Notes: generated by a model from the sequence alone, not told the origin. Positions 1-13,100 are shown, counted from the first letter of the stretch. The stretch: 64,000 nucleotides of DNA from Balamuthia mandrillaris (GCA_031835245.1 JAVKOQ010000002.1:412501-476500); one strand, 5' to 3'. A program made the numbers and translations.

Positions 1-162
1 GTTTGCAACCCGCAGCTTCCAGTTGGGCGCGTAACGTTGTCCAAACTCAGCCTCACCCTCTCGCCCAAAGGAGTTGATCACCACCACGTTGGCCACACGC
101 TTGACCCAAGCAGGCTCCTCCTCCCTGGCTTCCTCTGTAAACCAATCCCTCAGTTTTCCCAT
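1..162 (-). CDS. Unknown protein, N-terminal part, runs off left edge
   Basis: On the minus strand an ATG at 162-160 opens 54 codons without a stop up to the window edge. The peptide is charged and begins MGKLRDWFTEEAREEEPAWV, followed by a hydrophobic VVVIN segment and a GREGEAEFG stretch. I do not recognise a family. The frame stays open for some codons upstream of the ATG, so this could also be an internal exon. Codon composition looks like neighbouring exons rather than intron. Confidence 0.45.
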   Translation of the reverse strand, partial: MGKLRDWFTEEAREEEPAWVKRVANVVVINSFGREGEAEFGQRYAPNWKLRVAN

Positions 163-345
163 TCGTGCGTAGCGCTTGCTGCTGCAGTGCTATATAAACT
201 TTGTCAGCTTCCACTCTTTTTTTTTTGTTTGCTTTTTGTGTTTCGAAGGTGATGATGCATGAGCGTGTCTTGGGTTGCTTTATGCTGATGCAATGATGAT
301 CAGGCCAAGCCCTTTCCCATTCGCCATCCCTTATTTTGGTAAAAG

Positions 346-711
346 GTGACGTTTCGCTTTTCTGTTCAATTTTCCGAACACGAATTTAAAGTTCTGTTAG
401 GTGGCCCAGGTCTTTGGAATCTCGAAAAAGATGCTGAGTTCCGTTCCGCGTTTGAGGTATTGGATGCAGAGATGCGTTGGCTTCAGCAGAACGGTTATGC
501 TGGAAAAAAGCAGTCAGAGCCCTTCACTGCAGAACAGTGCAAACAAATCATAATCTTTCTAATTGCACTATTATTTTTAAACACCACGAATAAACTTGTT
601 CGTTCCCTCCTCCTTGAAGGAAAAAAAAATTTAATGGCTTCTTTGGAAATAACGCACAGTGGAATTTCTGAAAGGCTTCGTTGGGAACAACTCACAGTGG
701 TATTTCTGTGA
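346..711 (+). pseudogene. Possible Crypton/DUF3504-type recombinase fragment
   Basis: An open frame of about 120 codons starts from GTG, with no convincing ATG. Residues about 23-65 contain LDAEMRWLQQNGYAGKKQ and EPFTAEQC. This recalls the 'M..L...G....K..EP.T.E' block at the start of DUF3504 domains, which are tyrosine-recombinase-derived and found in Crypton elements and in KCTD1/QRICH1-type proteins. The expected 'LLDTVFF..GLYFALR.G' block does not follow; the frame instead enters A/T-rich, hydrophobic sequence. I therefore read it as a decayed or partial copy. It could also be one exon of an unrecognised gene or a chance ORF. Confidence 0.3.
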
Positions 712-1145
712 AATACTGTAGAAAATCAGGTCGACCCGACTGTTTTCGGCCTGGAGTGGTTTACTCTTTTGCGGAGCAATGAATTTTTGTCGACGTGAAA
801 GATCTCTGCTAGAGATGAGACAAAGACAAAGACAACAGAAATGGCCTTTTTATGGTAAGATAAAGCCTCTGTTTTGATTTTTGATTGGTGGTTTGAAACT
901 TTCAGTAACCGCTCAAAGCATTGAGCCGCTTTAGTTTTACTCCTTGCAAACATACCTGTCCGCCCAGAGGCCTTTGGCTTTGGATTTAGGACCTCTTTGA
1001 GGACTCCTTATCAGCCGTCATATGGCGGTAAGGAGAGGGTCAACGCAAGGTCGCCTGTTGATCTGTTAATCATCCTTTTTAGTTTCTTGGATGCTATTTT
1101 AGGAAACTATTTATCATTATTTTGTCCATTTAAAGTAAGTATGTG
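712..1145. other. Intergenic, no gene seen
   Basis: A/T-rich spacer upstream of the flavin monooxygenase gene. I find no convincing exon, RNA gene or repeat. It probably carries that gene's promoter and 5' leader. Confidence 0.5.
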
Positions 1146-3167
1146 ATGATTAGATCTGTAGTGCGATTGGCTTTCCGCTATGCGAGTAAAGCAAGCTTTC
1201 CACCTTTTCTTCCTGGTTTACCCTCCATCTTCGCACATAACACACAAAGGACGAGAGGCATGGCACAGAGCGGGAAGAGGATCGCAGTGATAGGCGGGGG
1301 CTGGTGCGGGCTCTACGCCCTCAAGAGCTTCCTGGAGGTCGGCCTGGATGCCGTCTGCTACGAGCAACGCGATGCCATCGGCGGGGTCTGGGTCTACCGC
1401 GAGGACAAGCCCGGCGGCGTGTTCCTCAACACCAGGACCACCGCCTCCAAGTGCTACCTCCACGCCTCCGACTTTCGCTTCCCTGAGGAGGTGGGCCACT
1501 TCCCGGTGCATACCGAAGTGCTGCAGTACCTCAACGACTATGCCGACCACTTTAAACTGAGGCCGCACCTAAAGTTCAGGCACATGACCCAACGCGTGGA
1601 GAAGACCGTGGACGGTCTGTGGCGCGTGCGCCTGCTCGTCGGTGAGGAAGGTCTTGACCTTGAAGACCCTGGTTTGTGTTCTTTTAGGCCTCTTTTTTCC
1701 CCCTGTTCTCTCTTATACGTTGCTCTTCTTTGTTTTGCATTTTTGTCAACAAAAACAGAGGACCAGAAGCAAGCCAAAGTGATCGAAGAGTACTTTGACC
1801 TAGTGGCTGTCTGCTCTGGCCAACACCAAGTGCCCTTCTCCCCCGTCCTTGCCGGAGATCCCGTCTACAAGTCCTTCACCGGGGAGGTCATGCACAGCCA
1901 CGACTACAAGTACCCCACTCCCGACATGCGGGATAAGCACGTTTTGGTTGTAGGAGGAGGGGAAAGCGCCAGCGATGTGGCTGCGGAGGTGTGTGAGGCC
2001 GCCAAGAAGACTTTCCACAGCATCCGACAGGGGGTCTGGTTCCAGGACAGGACGGTGGGCGCCCACCAGCCCGCTGACATGGTCTTCACCAAGCACCAAC
2101 GCCTGTTGGGCTTCTCGGACTATCAGAGCTGGTTGGTGTGGATCGGAAGGCACACCATGATCGAGCTCATGTGGGGCAGAGGAGGCAGCGGCGTCAAGGA
2201 CTGGCAGCCCCACTGCCGCTACTTCCATGGCTTCCTCAACAAGAGCAGGGATGTGGTGGACAAGGTGGCCTTGGGCAAGGTGCAGCCTAGATCAGGCATC
2301 GTGCGCATTGAAGGCCGCAAGGTGTGGTTCCGTATGCGTGAGGACCAACCGGACCACATCGACCTCATCATCTTTGCCACGGGCTATCGACCCAACAATG
2401 ACTTTCTTCCTTCCCCCGAGGAAGACGAAGAAGAGGAAATGGCTGGAAAAGGCAAGGAGAAAGGAAAGGAGAGAGAAAGAGGAAAGCAATACTGCCGTGC
2501 ATCAAGGGATGCCTACAAGTTGGTATTTGACCCTCGTGACCCAACTCTCTGCTTCATCGGCGGCGCTCGTCCCATGATCGGTTCCATTCCTGCTTTGGCC
2601 GAGCTGCAAGCTCGTTGGGCCGCCGCTGTCTACTCTGGCAAGGCCACCCTCCCTCCGACAGAGAAGATGGTAGAGATTGTGGAGAAGGACAAGATATGGC
2701 ATTCCAAGGTGTTCCCTCAGGACCACAGCTCCTTGCCCGAGCTGGTCAACCACTGGGCCTACTCCGATGAGATTGCATCTTATTACGGGGCTAAGCCCAA
2801 GTTGCTCAAGTGGTTCTTCAAGAATCCTTACAAGTTACATTCCTCTTTCTTTCTTCGTCTTTTCTCTATTTATTTGCTTTCCTTGTTTGTCCACTTTCTG
2901 CCTTCCGCATTACTCAACGCTCTTTTCTTTGTTAAACAAAATTTTGAAACAAGGTGGTGGAACATCATCTCCGCACCATGGAGCGCCCACATCTATCGTG
3001 TGGAGGAGCCTGAGATGGAGGCCAAGGCGTTGGAGTTCATCAGCAGGACATGGTTGCCCAACCATTTCCCCTTCAACCTCTTCAACTACACGATGCTCCT
3101 TGTGGATATTTGCATCTTCATCGTTCTGTTCGGGCTCTTCATCATCACCCTGAAACTGATCTTGTAA
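1146..3167 (+). CDS. Flavin-containing monooxygenase
   Basis: Predicted NADPH- and FAD-dependent monooxygenase that oxidises soft nucleophiles (N or S). Exons 1146-1671, 1759-2833 and 2954-3167 give 604 aa. The FAD-binding GxGxxG is VIGGGWCG near residue 50. The NADPH-binding GxGxxS/A is VVGGGESASD near residue 240. The FATGY motif typical of FMOs is present near the middle. The last 25 residues form a hydrophobic C-terminal anchor, as in ER FMOs. The ATG at 1146 adds 38 residues rich in Arg and Ser without acidic residues, resembling a mitochondrial transit peptide; an alternative start at 1260 gives MAQSGKR directly before the FAD motif. A charged Glu/Lys insertion follows FATGY. Both introns (87 and 120 nt) are multiples of three and stop-free. 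An AATAAA-like signal lies near 3206. Confidence 0.85.
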   Translation: MIRSVVRLAFRYASKASFPPFLPGLPSIFAHNTQRTRGMAQSGKRIAVIGGGWCGLYALKSFLEVGLDAVCYEQRDAIGGVWVYREDKPGGVFLNTRTTASKCYLHASDFRFPEEVGHFPVHTEVLQYLNDYADHFKLRPHLKFRHMTQRVEKTVDGLWRVRLLVGEEGLDLEDPGLCSFRPLFSPCSLLYVALLCFAFLSTKTEDQKQAKVIEEYFDLVAVCSGQHQVPFSPVLAGDPVYKSFTGEVMHSHDYKYPTPDMRDKHVLVVGGGESASDVAAEVCEAAKKTFHSIRQGVWFQDRTVGAHQPADMVFTKHQRLLGFSDYQSWLVWIGRHTMIELMWGRGGSGVKDWQPHCRYFHGFLNKSRDVVDKVALGKVQPRSGIVRIEGRKVWFRMREDQPDHIDLIIFATGYRPNNDFLPSPEEDEEEEMAGKGKEKGKERERGKQYCRASRDAYKLVFDPRDPTLCFIGGARPMIGSIPALAELQARWAAAVYSGKATLPPTEKMVEIVEKDKIWHSKVFPQDHSSLPELVNHWAYSDEIASYYGAKPKLLKWFFKNPYKLHSSFFLRLFSIYLLSLFVHFLPSALLNALFFVKQNFETRWWNIISAPWSAHIYRVEEPEMEAKALEFISRTWLPNHFPFNLFNYTMLLVDICIFIVLFGLFIITLKLIL

Positions 3168-3389
3168 AAGAGGAAGCCGTGCAAGAACAGATATCTGAAG
3201 AAAGAATAAAGAACTATTTAATACAGATACTCAAAAGAAAAGTAGAACATTAGAAGGATGGATGAATGATCCAAAGAAGAAGAACAAGAGTGGACTCTTG
3301 CAAGAGTTTCTGTCCCTATATTGATCGTGTCGTCACAATATAACATTTTCACACAAAAAAAAAAAGCATTTGAACACAAAAAAGATCAA

Positions 3390-5682
3390 ATGGAAGAGAA
3401 AGCGCGCAAGAAGAAGGCGGCGTTGCTTTGTTGGGACGACTTGGGGCCAGACCCGCAGCTTCTTGTGCTGTCTTACCTGGACGGCGCCTCTCTGGGCCGT
3501 TGCCTTCTGGTCTCTCGGGGCTTTCGGCAGCTGGCCGGTCACCCGCACCTTTGGCGAAAGCTCTGCGAAGAGGAGCTTGGCCTGCCAACCCAAGTCCTTT
3601 CTTCTCATGCTTTGCTTCGTTGGGTACCTTTTTTTCAATATTCTATGTTGAGCTCTTCATAATATGGATTTGTCTTTGTCAAACTCGTCCTCTTGTTATT
3701 TTTATATTTTGTGTTTGTTCTGCGTCTGCTTCTTCCTCTTCTCCTTCTCCTTCTCCTTCTCCTTCTCCTTCTCCTTCTCCTTCTCTCCTTCTCCTTCTCC
3801 TTCTCCTTCTCCTTCTCCTTCTCCTTCTCCTTCTCCTTCTCCTTCTCCTTCTCCTTCTCCTTCTGTTTTATTGAATGTTTTTGTTGTCTTTTTTTTAAAA
3901 TATGTGTTTTGTTTGAAGAGGAACCAACAAAATACAGAGGAAGAAGAAGGAAACGAAGAGGAGGAGAATGAACATCGTTTCCAACAGCCAGAAGAAAACG
4001 CAGTTGCAGACTTTTACGTTCGTTACAAACGATACCACATGTTTGCTGCGACGCTCTCTCAACGACTGAGCGCCTTCACGCCACCTGAGAAGGCCATCCC
4101 TTGCTCTGCCCTCGGCATGAGCAGCGCTGGCATCGGTCCTTTCTATTCCAACGTGGCGCAACGCCAAACCTCTTTGCTTGCTTCCTATCACGCCTCTTCT
4201 TCTCCTTGCTCCTCCTCACAACAAAAAGAAACATCGAACACCAGCAACAAGAAGAAAGAAGAAAAAAAGAACAAAAAGACCAACAAAAAGCTGATGAAAG
4301 AGATCCATTCTTTCAGCAAGCAAGTCTCTATAATGCAAACAAAAGAGCAGGACAGACCGGCTCACCGCAATCACGCTGTTCGGCTGGTGGCCTCTCATGA
4401 CCTTCTCTTCAGCGCCAGTTGGGACGGTCGCGTAATGGCATGGCGTTGCTCCGACTTGGCTCACCTTCGAACATATTATCACGGCGAGGAGGAGGTTCGA
4501 CACATTCACTTGTTCAAAAGCTGGTTGTTTGTAGGAGGACAGGATGGCCGAGTGTTGTGCTGGGATGTATCCGATCTTCGTTCGGATGGTGGTGATGTTG
4601 ATGGATCAACTCCTTCAGGTGCGAAGGAAGAAAAGGAGGAGGAAAACGAAAGTACGGCAATACTCTCCATTCATGCTCACGATAGGGTGGCGTTTGGGGT
4701 GCAAGCCTCAAAGAGTGGAAGATTCTTGTTCACGTGTGGCAGAACAAAGGATCAGCAAGGCGCCTACGTGAAGGTTTGGCGACTATCAAAGGCCAAAGAC
4801 GACCAAACGGAGGAGAAGGAAAAGCAAGGAAAGAAGAAGCAAAAGAAAACGAAGAAGAGGAAACTTTCAGCAAAGCTGGTACAGACGTTGGAACCCACAC
4901 AACCTGGACAGATCATGCACATGACGATGGATAAGACGGGCTCTTACCTCTTTGCTTGTGGCTATGGCAAAGGCGTACAAGTATGGACTGTGGACGAGAC
5001 TTCTGGTTATCTCTATGCTTGTTTCTTTTCACTTGATTTCTCTCTTCTCTCCCTGGCTCTCTCCTTTCTTTCTTTCATCCTGCAATCAGCGACTAACTTG
5101 GCTCCATTCTGAAGATAAGGACGTGTTACAATTTAAGATGAACCTGGAGTCAACAGAGAACTTCTTGATGTACCTCGCTGTCAGCAACGACAATCGTCTG
5201 CTGTACGGATGTGAAGGAAGTGGATTTTTGCTGGTGTGGGATCTTTCAAAGTTTCAGCTTGTAAGCACCACCAAAGTGACTCGCTATGGAGAGCAGCTTG
5301 AATGTATCTGTCCTGTTGGAGATTTGCTGTTCATTGGCACCAGCGCCTATTCCTTCTCCATTTGGTTTGCTATCTTCTCTTCGTGGTTCTCCTTTCTTCA
5401 TCGTTCTCTTCTCTTCTCACATTTTGCGCTTTAAACAGGGATAAGAACTTGCATTATTTGGTAAAGATTGCTAATGAGATAAGGGATAGTCGGTACTGGG
5501 CCAACGCCATCGCTTTCGTGAAAGGAAGAGTATGCGTTGCCTCTGGAACAGGCCACATCAACGTCTACTTCTTTGCCCACATCGAACTGGAGCATGCGCT
5601 CTTGTTGATGTCTCCCAAGAAAACTGCTCCTATTATCGCTTTTAAGTCGCCACGACCAAACGCTTTTGATGAGGTGGTTTAA
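3390..5682 (+). CDS. F-box and WD40 repeat protein
   Basis: Likely substrate receptor of an SCF-type ubiquitin ligase. Exons 3390-3623, 3919-5005, 5115-5364 and 5439-5682 give 604 aa. The F-box (about residues 16-60) shows DPQLLVLSYLDGASLGRC and a HLWRKLCEEE end. From about residue 220 come WD40-type blades: DLLFSASWDGRVMAW, LFVGGQDGRVLCWDV, LFACGYGKGVQVWTV and LLYGCEGSGFLLVWDL. Low-complexity Glu/Lys linkers separate them. Intron 1 is filled by a CTCCTT hexamer array. The second intron is ambiguous: 5006-5114 keeps VQVWTVDE and is preferred; 4981-5089 has the same length and phase and a better pyrimidine tract. Confidence 0.8.
3740..3864 (+). repeat. (CTCCTT)n hexanucleotide array in an intron
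   Basis: About 20 nearly perfect copies of CTCCTT lie inside intron 1 of the F-box/WD40 gene, with the pyrimidine strand being the sense strand. It creates false Pro-Ser and Leu ORFs. Confidence 0.9.
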
Positions 5683-6006
5683 CCCTCTGCTAGTTATTAC
5701 TTAGTTTCTCTCTTTTGTTGTTCTATCCTTTCTCTCCCTCCCTCTTTCCCCCTCCCTCCCTCCCTCTCTCTCTCTTCCTTCCTTCTATCACCACTACATC
5801 CTTTGGATCTCTAGAACGAAGCATTCCTCCACGTTCGTTCTGCGCTGGTCTCTCGGTCAGCAACGAAACGTAGAAAAAAAAAAAAAAAACAACCTCGGAA
5901 GAGTTATAACGCAAGTAGAAGCCAACTTTGTTTTCTTGTTCTTTTTTTAAAAAAATGTTACACTGATCCCTCTCTTTCTGTCCTTAGCTGAGACCTTTGT
6001 GTCTGA
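5683..6006. other. Intergenic between two convergent genes
   Basis: Pyrimidine-rich CCCT/CT runs occupy about 5730-5780 and A/T-rich sequence follows. No gene is visible. It should hold the 3' ends of both neighbours. Confidence 0.5.
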
Positions 6007-6597
6007 TTACTCTTTGATTGCTTGACCACTCTTCGCACACCTTTTCTTTGCAGCTTTTCTGTGGATAGGATCGTCCCAAGGGCATCCACACCCATTTGCT
6101 CTGGTCCACTGCAACATCTCCCAACGCCTGTACATCGCTGCTAATATACAAACTCGCTTGTTCCAAGGGCATCCGTTCGCTCTGGCCCACTGCAACACCT
6201 CCAAATGTCCATTCTGGTGCGCAGCTGCAGCGCAAAAGTTTGCGTTCCAAGGATATCCTATCGCTCTGGCCCACTTCAGCACCGCCAAATGGCCATTTCG
6301 TGCAGCTGCAGTGAAAGTCTTGGCGTTCCAAGAAAATCCTGTTGCTCTGGCCCACTTCAACATGTCCAGGTTTCCTCTTGCAGCGGTTGCTGTGCATATT
6401 TTACTAGAGCTCCGATGGAGACCTGATAGGTGGCTGTGAAGGGTTGCCGCTTTCTTCCTGCACAACCTTCTCCTTCGTAGTTGCAGCGGAGAAGTGGAGG
6501 TCTTGCATTGCTTACGCTTTTTGCTGATGGTCTTTAAAGACCTTCCCAATAAAATCACACCCACACAAAAAAAAAAACGAACGCAACACAAAAACAA
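6007..6597 (-). CDS. Ankyrin-like repeat protein (W-A-R-A / W-N type)
   Basis: A single open frame encodes up to 196 aa. From about residue 72 there are four tandem units of about 26 residues with the pattern A-A-x-x-G-x-L-x-x-L-x-W-A-R-A-x-G-x-x-W-N, for example NGHLAVLKWARAIGYPWN. This degenerate ankyrin type is abundant in amoebae, oomycetes and amoeba-infecting giant viruses, where long arrays are typical; four units is short. The N-terminus (hydrophobic, then Lys/Arg-rich) is uncertain and a downstream Met or an upstream exon is possible. Function unknown, presumably protein-protein contact. Transfer between host and virus is possible but not shown here. Confidence 0.6.
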   Translation of the reverse strand: MFLCCVRFFFCVGVILLGRSLKTISKKRKQCKTSTSPLQLRRRRLCRKKAATLHSHLSGLHRSSSKICTATAARGNLDMLKWARATGFSWNAKTFTAAARNGHLAVLKWARAIGYPWNANFCAAAAHQNGHLEVLQWARANGCPWNKRVCILAAMYRRWEMLQWTRANGCGCPWDDPIHRKAAKKRCAKSGQAIKE

Positions 6598-6695
6598 GAG
6601 TTTGTCGCTTTCGGGCGTTTAATTTCGTTGCTTCGAGCGAGACAAAACAATTTAAATTTTTGAACAGAGGCTAACAAAAAAAGAGAGAGAGGGTT

Positions 6696-8733
<2,038 letters not shown>

Positions 8734-8743
<10 letters not shown>

Positions 8744-9001
8744 CTTTTCTTAAAACCCTGTGAGAGAGAGAGCAACAAAGTCAAAACAGAGCGCTAGAAA
8801 AACACATCAAACACGAGCGTACCTTTTTGGCCTTCTCTTTTTTTTTCTTCTTTTTGCAGAATTTTGTTTTGGCTTGAGGAGCATTTTCATTTGACGCCAC
8901 GTCCTCCTCGTCCTAAAAAGTCAAAGGCTGAGGTGTCATACAATTAATCTAGATCATTTCACTTCGTACAACCAATCAAATTTCAAAATCGCGCATACCA
9001 T
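8734..9001 (-). CDS. Candidate upstream ORF in the SRP54 leader
   Basis: Upstream of SRP54 there is an exon-like block at 8912-8823. It is bounded by TTTTTAG and AAAAAG/GTACGC and encodes exactly 30 codons, acidic at first (DEEDVASNENAPQ) and then very Lys-rich. An ATG directly followed by a GTATGC donor (9001-8999) would provide a start through an 86-nt intron. A CTCTCTCACAG acceptor at 8758 leads into 8757-8734, ending in TAG. This gives 38 aa, with the stop overlapping the SRP54 start (ATG 8743) in another frame. It may be a uORF in an spliced leader, an unrelated small protein, or only 5' UTR. I do not recognise the peptide. Confidence 0.35.
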
Positions 9002-9220
9002 AAAAAGACCAAAATCCCCCCGCCGGGATATTTTAATTCATCATTAATACAAACCCTCGACTAGGAGTGACTATGGGGGAAATCACGGCGAAAAACGGCC
9101 AAAGCAACAAACAACAAAAAGAAGAATAACAACTGTCTGAAAAGAAAAGAAGAGATAAGGGGGGATCGGCCGGGGAACTAGAAGAACACCACAGCAAAGG
9201 GACACAACTTCGATAATACA

Positions 9221-9645
9221 ATGAGGTTCAGCTGCGTTGCCGTTCTGTGCATCCTGGTAGCCACCTTGGCTGCCCTCAGGTAATTCTCCTTGCTCTCCCT
9301 CTCTTCCCGAACCTTTTGTTGTGTCTTTGTTCTCTCTCCGTTTTCGTTTTTTTGTGAAGAGTGAGGAATCTCAAACGTTGCTGTACCCCTTGCTCTCACG
9401 ATAGCGTTCGAGCGGAGGAGTGCTGCGAGACGAACGGGGAATGCTTTTCGGAGACCTGCTTTCAGGAATGTGAACCGGAGGTGGACGGTTTGGAGGTCAC
9501 CTGCGACTGCAAGATGCCCAGCTGTGGCATCGTCGTTATAGTATCGCTCGTGGTGACGGTGGTGTCTCTCCTCCTTGGTCTTGTTTTGGGCCTCTGGGCC
9601 TGGTTTGAACAGCAAAAACAAGTTCGGAAAGTTAACTTTGGGTGA
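9221..9645 (+). CDS. Small cysteine-rich single-pass membrane protein
   Basis: Exons 9221-9279 and 9360-9645 give 114 aa, phases closing through an 80-nt intron. The first 19 residues (MRFSCVAVLCILVATLAAL) form a signal peptide. An ectodomain of about 60 residues carries 11 cysteines, including CCTPC, EECCE and TCDC spacing, so several disulfides are likely. A hydrophobic segment of about 25 residues (IVVIVSLVVTVVSLLLGLVL) follows, then a short basic tail (QQKQVRKVNFG). Predicted type I surface or endosomal protein. The family is not recognised. A poly(A)-like AATAAA follows at about 9660. Confidence 0.65.
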
Positions 9646-9785
9646 ATGAATGCTTTCACAATAAATTTTTGGGTACAGTATGATTCCTCTCCCGTTCAAA
9701 CCCTCCTTTCTGGCAGGGATCGGTTTGTCGTTGCCTGGCTCAAACTGGTTTGCTTCCTCCTCTATGCTCTCTCCTTCCGTTTTTT

Positions 9786-9838
<53 letters not shown>

Positions 9839-10349
9839 TCATGACTTCAACTTTTCAGGCCTTAGTTCTTGTTCTTTCTTCTTCTTGTTCTTTCTTCTTC
9901 TTGTTCTTCTTCTTCTTCTTCTTCTTGCTGTTGCTGTTGCTGTTGTTGTTGTTCTGTCTTCCCAATCTCCTATTTGTGGGGAATTCTCTCATTGATGATA
10001 ACGACGAAAAAGACGGAAATGAACTTGACAGAGCTTGCGGAATAACAAGTCGACAGTTTCGCAGGAGTGAGAAGAACAAAAGGACGGACGGAAGGAAGGA
10101 GGGAAGGGAAAGGGGAAGGGAAGGAACGAAGGAAGGAAAAAGACAAGAAAGACGAAGAATAACCATAACCAGAACAAAAAAGTGAAGGAGAATTTGTGCT
10201 CCATTTGGTTGCGACATCATCTCATTAGTAAGGAATGAAAAGAGGAGCAAATCCACAAAACAAAAGAAAAAGAAAACAGAAAACAGAAAAAGAAAGAATG
10301 AAAAAAAGAAGAGTTTTGAAAAATAAAACAAAAACATGGAAAAGCAGCA
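9646..10349. other. Intergenic low-complexity sequence
   Basis: Contains a (CT)n run at 9788-9833, TTC/TTG triplet-rich sequence at 9865-9955 and purine-rich sequence to 10340. No convincing exon on either strand. It lies between convergent genes and probably holds both 3' UTRs. Confidence 0.55.
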
Positions 10350-11441
<1,092 letters not shown>

Positions 11442-11624
11442 TCTTTGTCGTTCTTTGGAGGAGAAGCGATTTTCTTTTCTTTTGTTCGGATTTTCTGTTT
11501 TCTTTTTTGTGGTTGGCCTCCCCTATTTCGTGTCGTCACGAAAATTTTAAGGAGGTCCTTGAAATACTTTGCATTCTCGAAATAACAGAAAAAAATGCAA
11601 CGAAACAACAAAAAAAATTAAGGA

Positions 11625-12093
11625 ATGGCCGGTGCTACTCCGCCTCCGCCGCCAGTGGTAGCGGTGCAGCGGCCCTCGTTTTACGGGAGCCTTGCTCAAG
11701 TCTTTGAGCATCGTGCCACCCCCCTATTTAGTTGGAGGGTAACCCTAGCCACAACCGCCTTCCTCACCTCGCTTGTATGGCGCAGCGCCATCTTAGAATT
11801 TGGACTGGGCGGAAATGGAGGTGGGCATGGGCTCCTTGAAGAAGGAAATGGAGATGGGACATGCTTTAATGCGTAAAGAGATCAAAGAACTGAAGATCGG
11901 GCAAGCTGCTATTCGAAAGGAGCTGGAAACTGGGCTCTCTTTACTTCGACGCGATATGGAGAGCAACCAGCAAATACTCCAGCGATTGTCGGAGGGAATT
12001 GAAACAAGAGTTAGGTACATGGAGAAGGCGGACGACGCTCGCACCAAATTGGTGCGACACCTCGTGGCGCAGGCACAACCAAAAGGCAAATGA
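11625..12093 (+). CDS. Small coiled-coil protein, unknown
   Basis: Two open frames in different phases join through a 58-nt intron (11739-11796, GTAACC...CTTAG), giving exons 11625-11738 and 11797-12093 and 136 aa. The first 38 residues begin MAGATPPPPPVVAVQRP. The second part is a long amphipathic helix (LKKEMEMGHALMRKEIKELK), rich in Glu, Lys, Arg and Leu, and likely coiled coil. It ends AQAQPKGK. The intron contains an in-frame continuation that would give a different 83-aa product if retained. Family unknown. AATAAA signals lie at about 12130. It is divergent from the YIPF4-like gene, sharing a promoter region of under 200 bp. Confidence 0.6.
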
Positions 12094-12391
12094 CCAGATG
12101 ACTGTGCCCTTCTTGAAGACCTTGCATTGTAAATAAATAAAAAGAAATTCTAAAGTTCGCTCTTGGGACAACAAAGAGAGTAGAGTGAAGAGAGAGAGCA
12201 CGAGAAAAGACAAATGAAACGACCCCCTCTTTTGGCACATACTCCAAGCCAGCACCATACGCCCTTAGCATTAAGGACTCCTCTCTACAGTATTGTTTTT
12301 TTTTTGGGTTTTGAGGTGGTGGATTTTATTTTCTTGGTGACGCTTCAGCAGAGAAGAAGATAGGGGGAGAAGAGAACCGAAAAGAGCTGCT

Positions 12392-13100
12392 ATGGATGCC
12401 ACAAGACAAAACCAGTTTAGTGGTATAATGGAGAACGTTCGAGCAGCACGGTTACAAGAGCCGACCCGGGCCTGTATGCTGTGTGAGCAGGAGATCCCCT
12501 TTCGTGACCAAGTGATGCACTCGGTCATTTGTGGAGTAACTTATGCCCCTAACTGCTGGCCTCGACCGTGCTGTTTATGGGATTCATGTTTCAGGTTACA
12601 TGAAGGCCATGATCGAAAAAGCCATAGAAGACTGCAACCACACCTCTCTGTGCGTCCCGTGCGCTCGGGCTAAAAAACCAGATGGCTCTTCCGTGCTCAT
12701 CTCCATTGGCTCTATCCAGTTCACCCTGTGCAAGCTCAGTCATTTCAAGGACAAAGACCATGGTCTCAAACGCTTAGAGAAGGTCCTTCATTTTGCAGCA
12801 ACGAAAGAGAAGGTGACGGACAACGCATCTTTGAGTAGCGAGGTGGAATGCAGTCATGAACTTTGTGAGAAGACTGTTGGTTTCTCTCTTGCGGTGAAAA
12901 ATGGAACCAACGGGGCTCCTCTGTTCTTTTGTACCGCCTTGAGCGATGCAAAACGTTTCGAAAGAGAACACGAGAGGAACAGGAAGAAGAGGCAGGCGAG
13001 GACCGAAATGAGGCCAATCAGCACCAACTTTAGCAGGTACACCAGCAACCCCAACAGAACATGGGAGAGGAAGAGGAAGAGGAACACATGGTGGAGGTAG
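12392..13100 (+). CDS. Cysteine-rich protein, unknown
   Basis: Exons 12392-12530 and 12595-13100 fuse two frames through a 64-nt intron (GTGGAG...TTTCAG), giving about 214 aa. Cysteine groups occur as ACMLCEQ, CNHTSLCVPCAR and ECSHELCEK, with nearby His; a zinc-binding fold is possible but I cannot name one. The middle part (SSVLISIGSIQFTLCKL) looks like beta structure. The C-terminus is very basic (RKKRQARTEMR, then RKRKRNTWWR) and could be a nuclear signal. The stronger-looking donor GTAACT at 12536 does not keep the frame, so the exon 1 end is uncertain. Confidence 0.5.
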
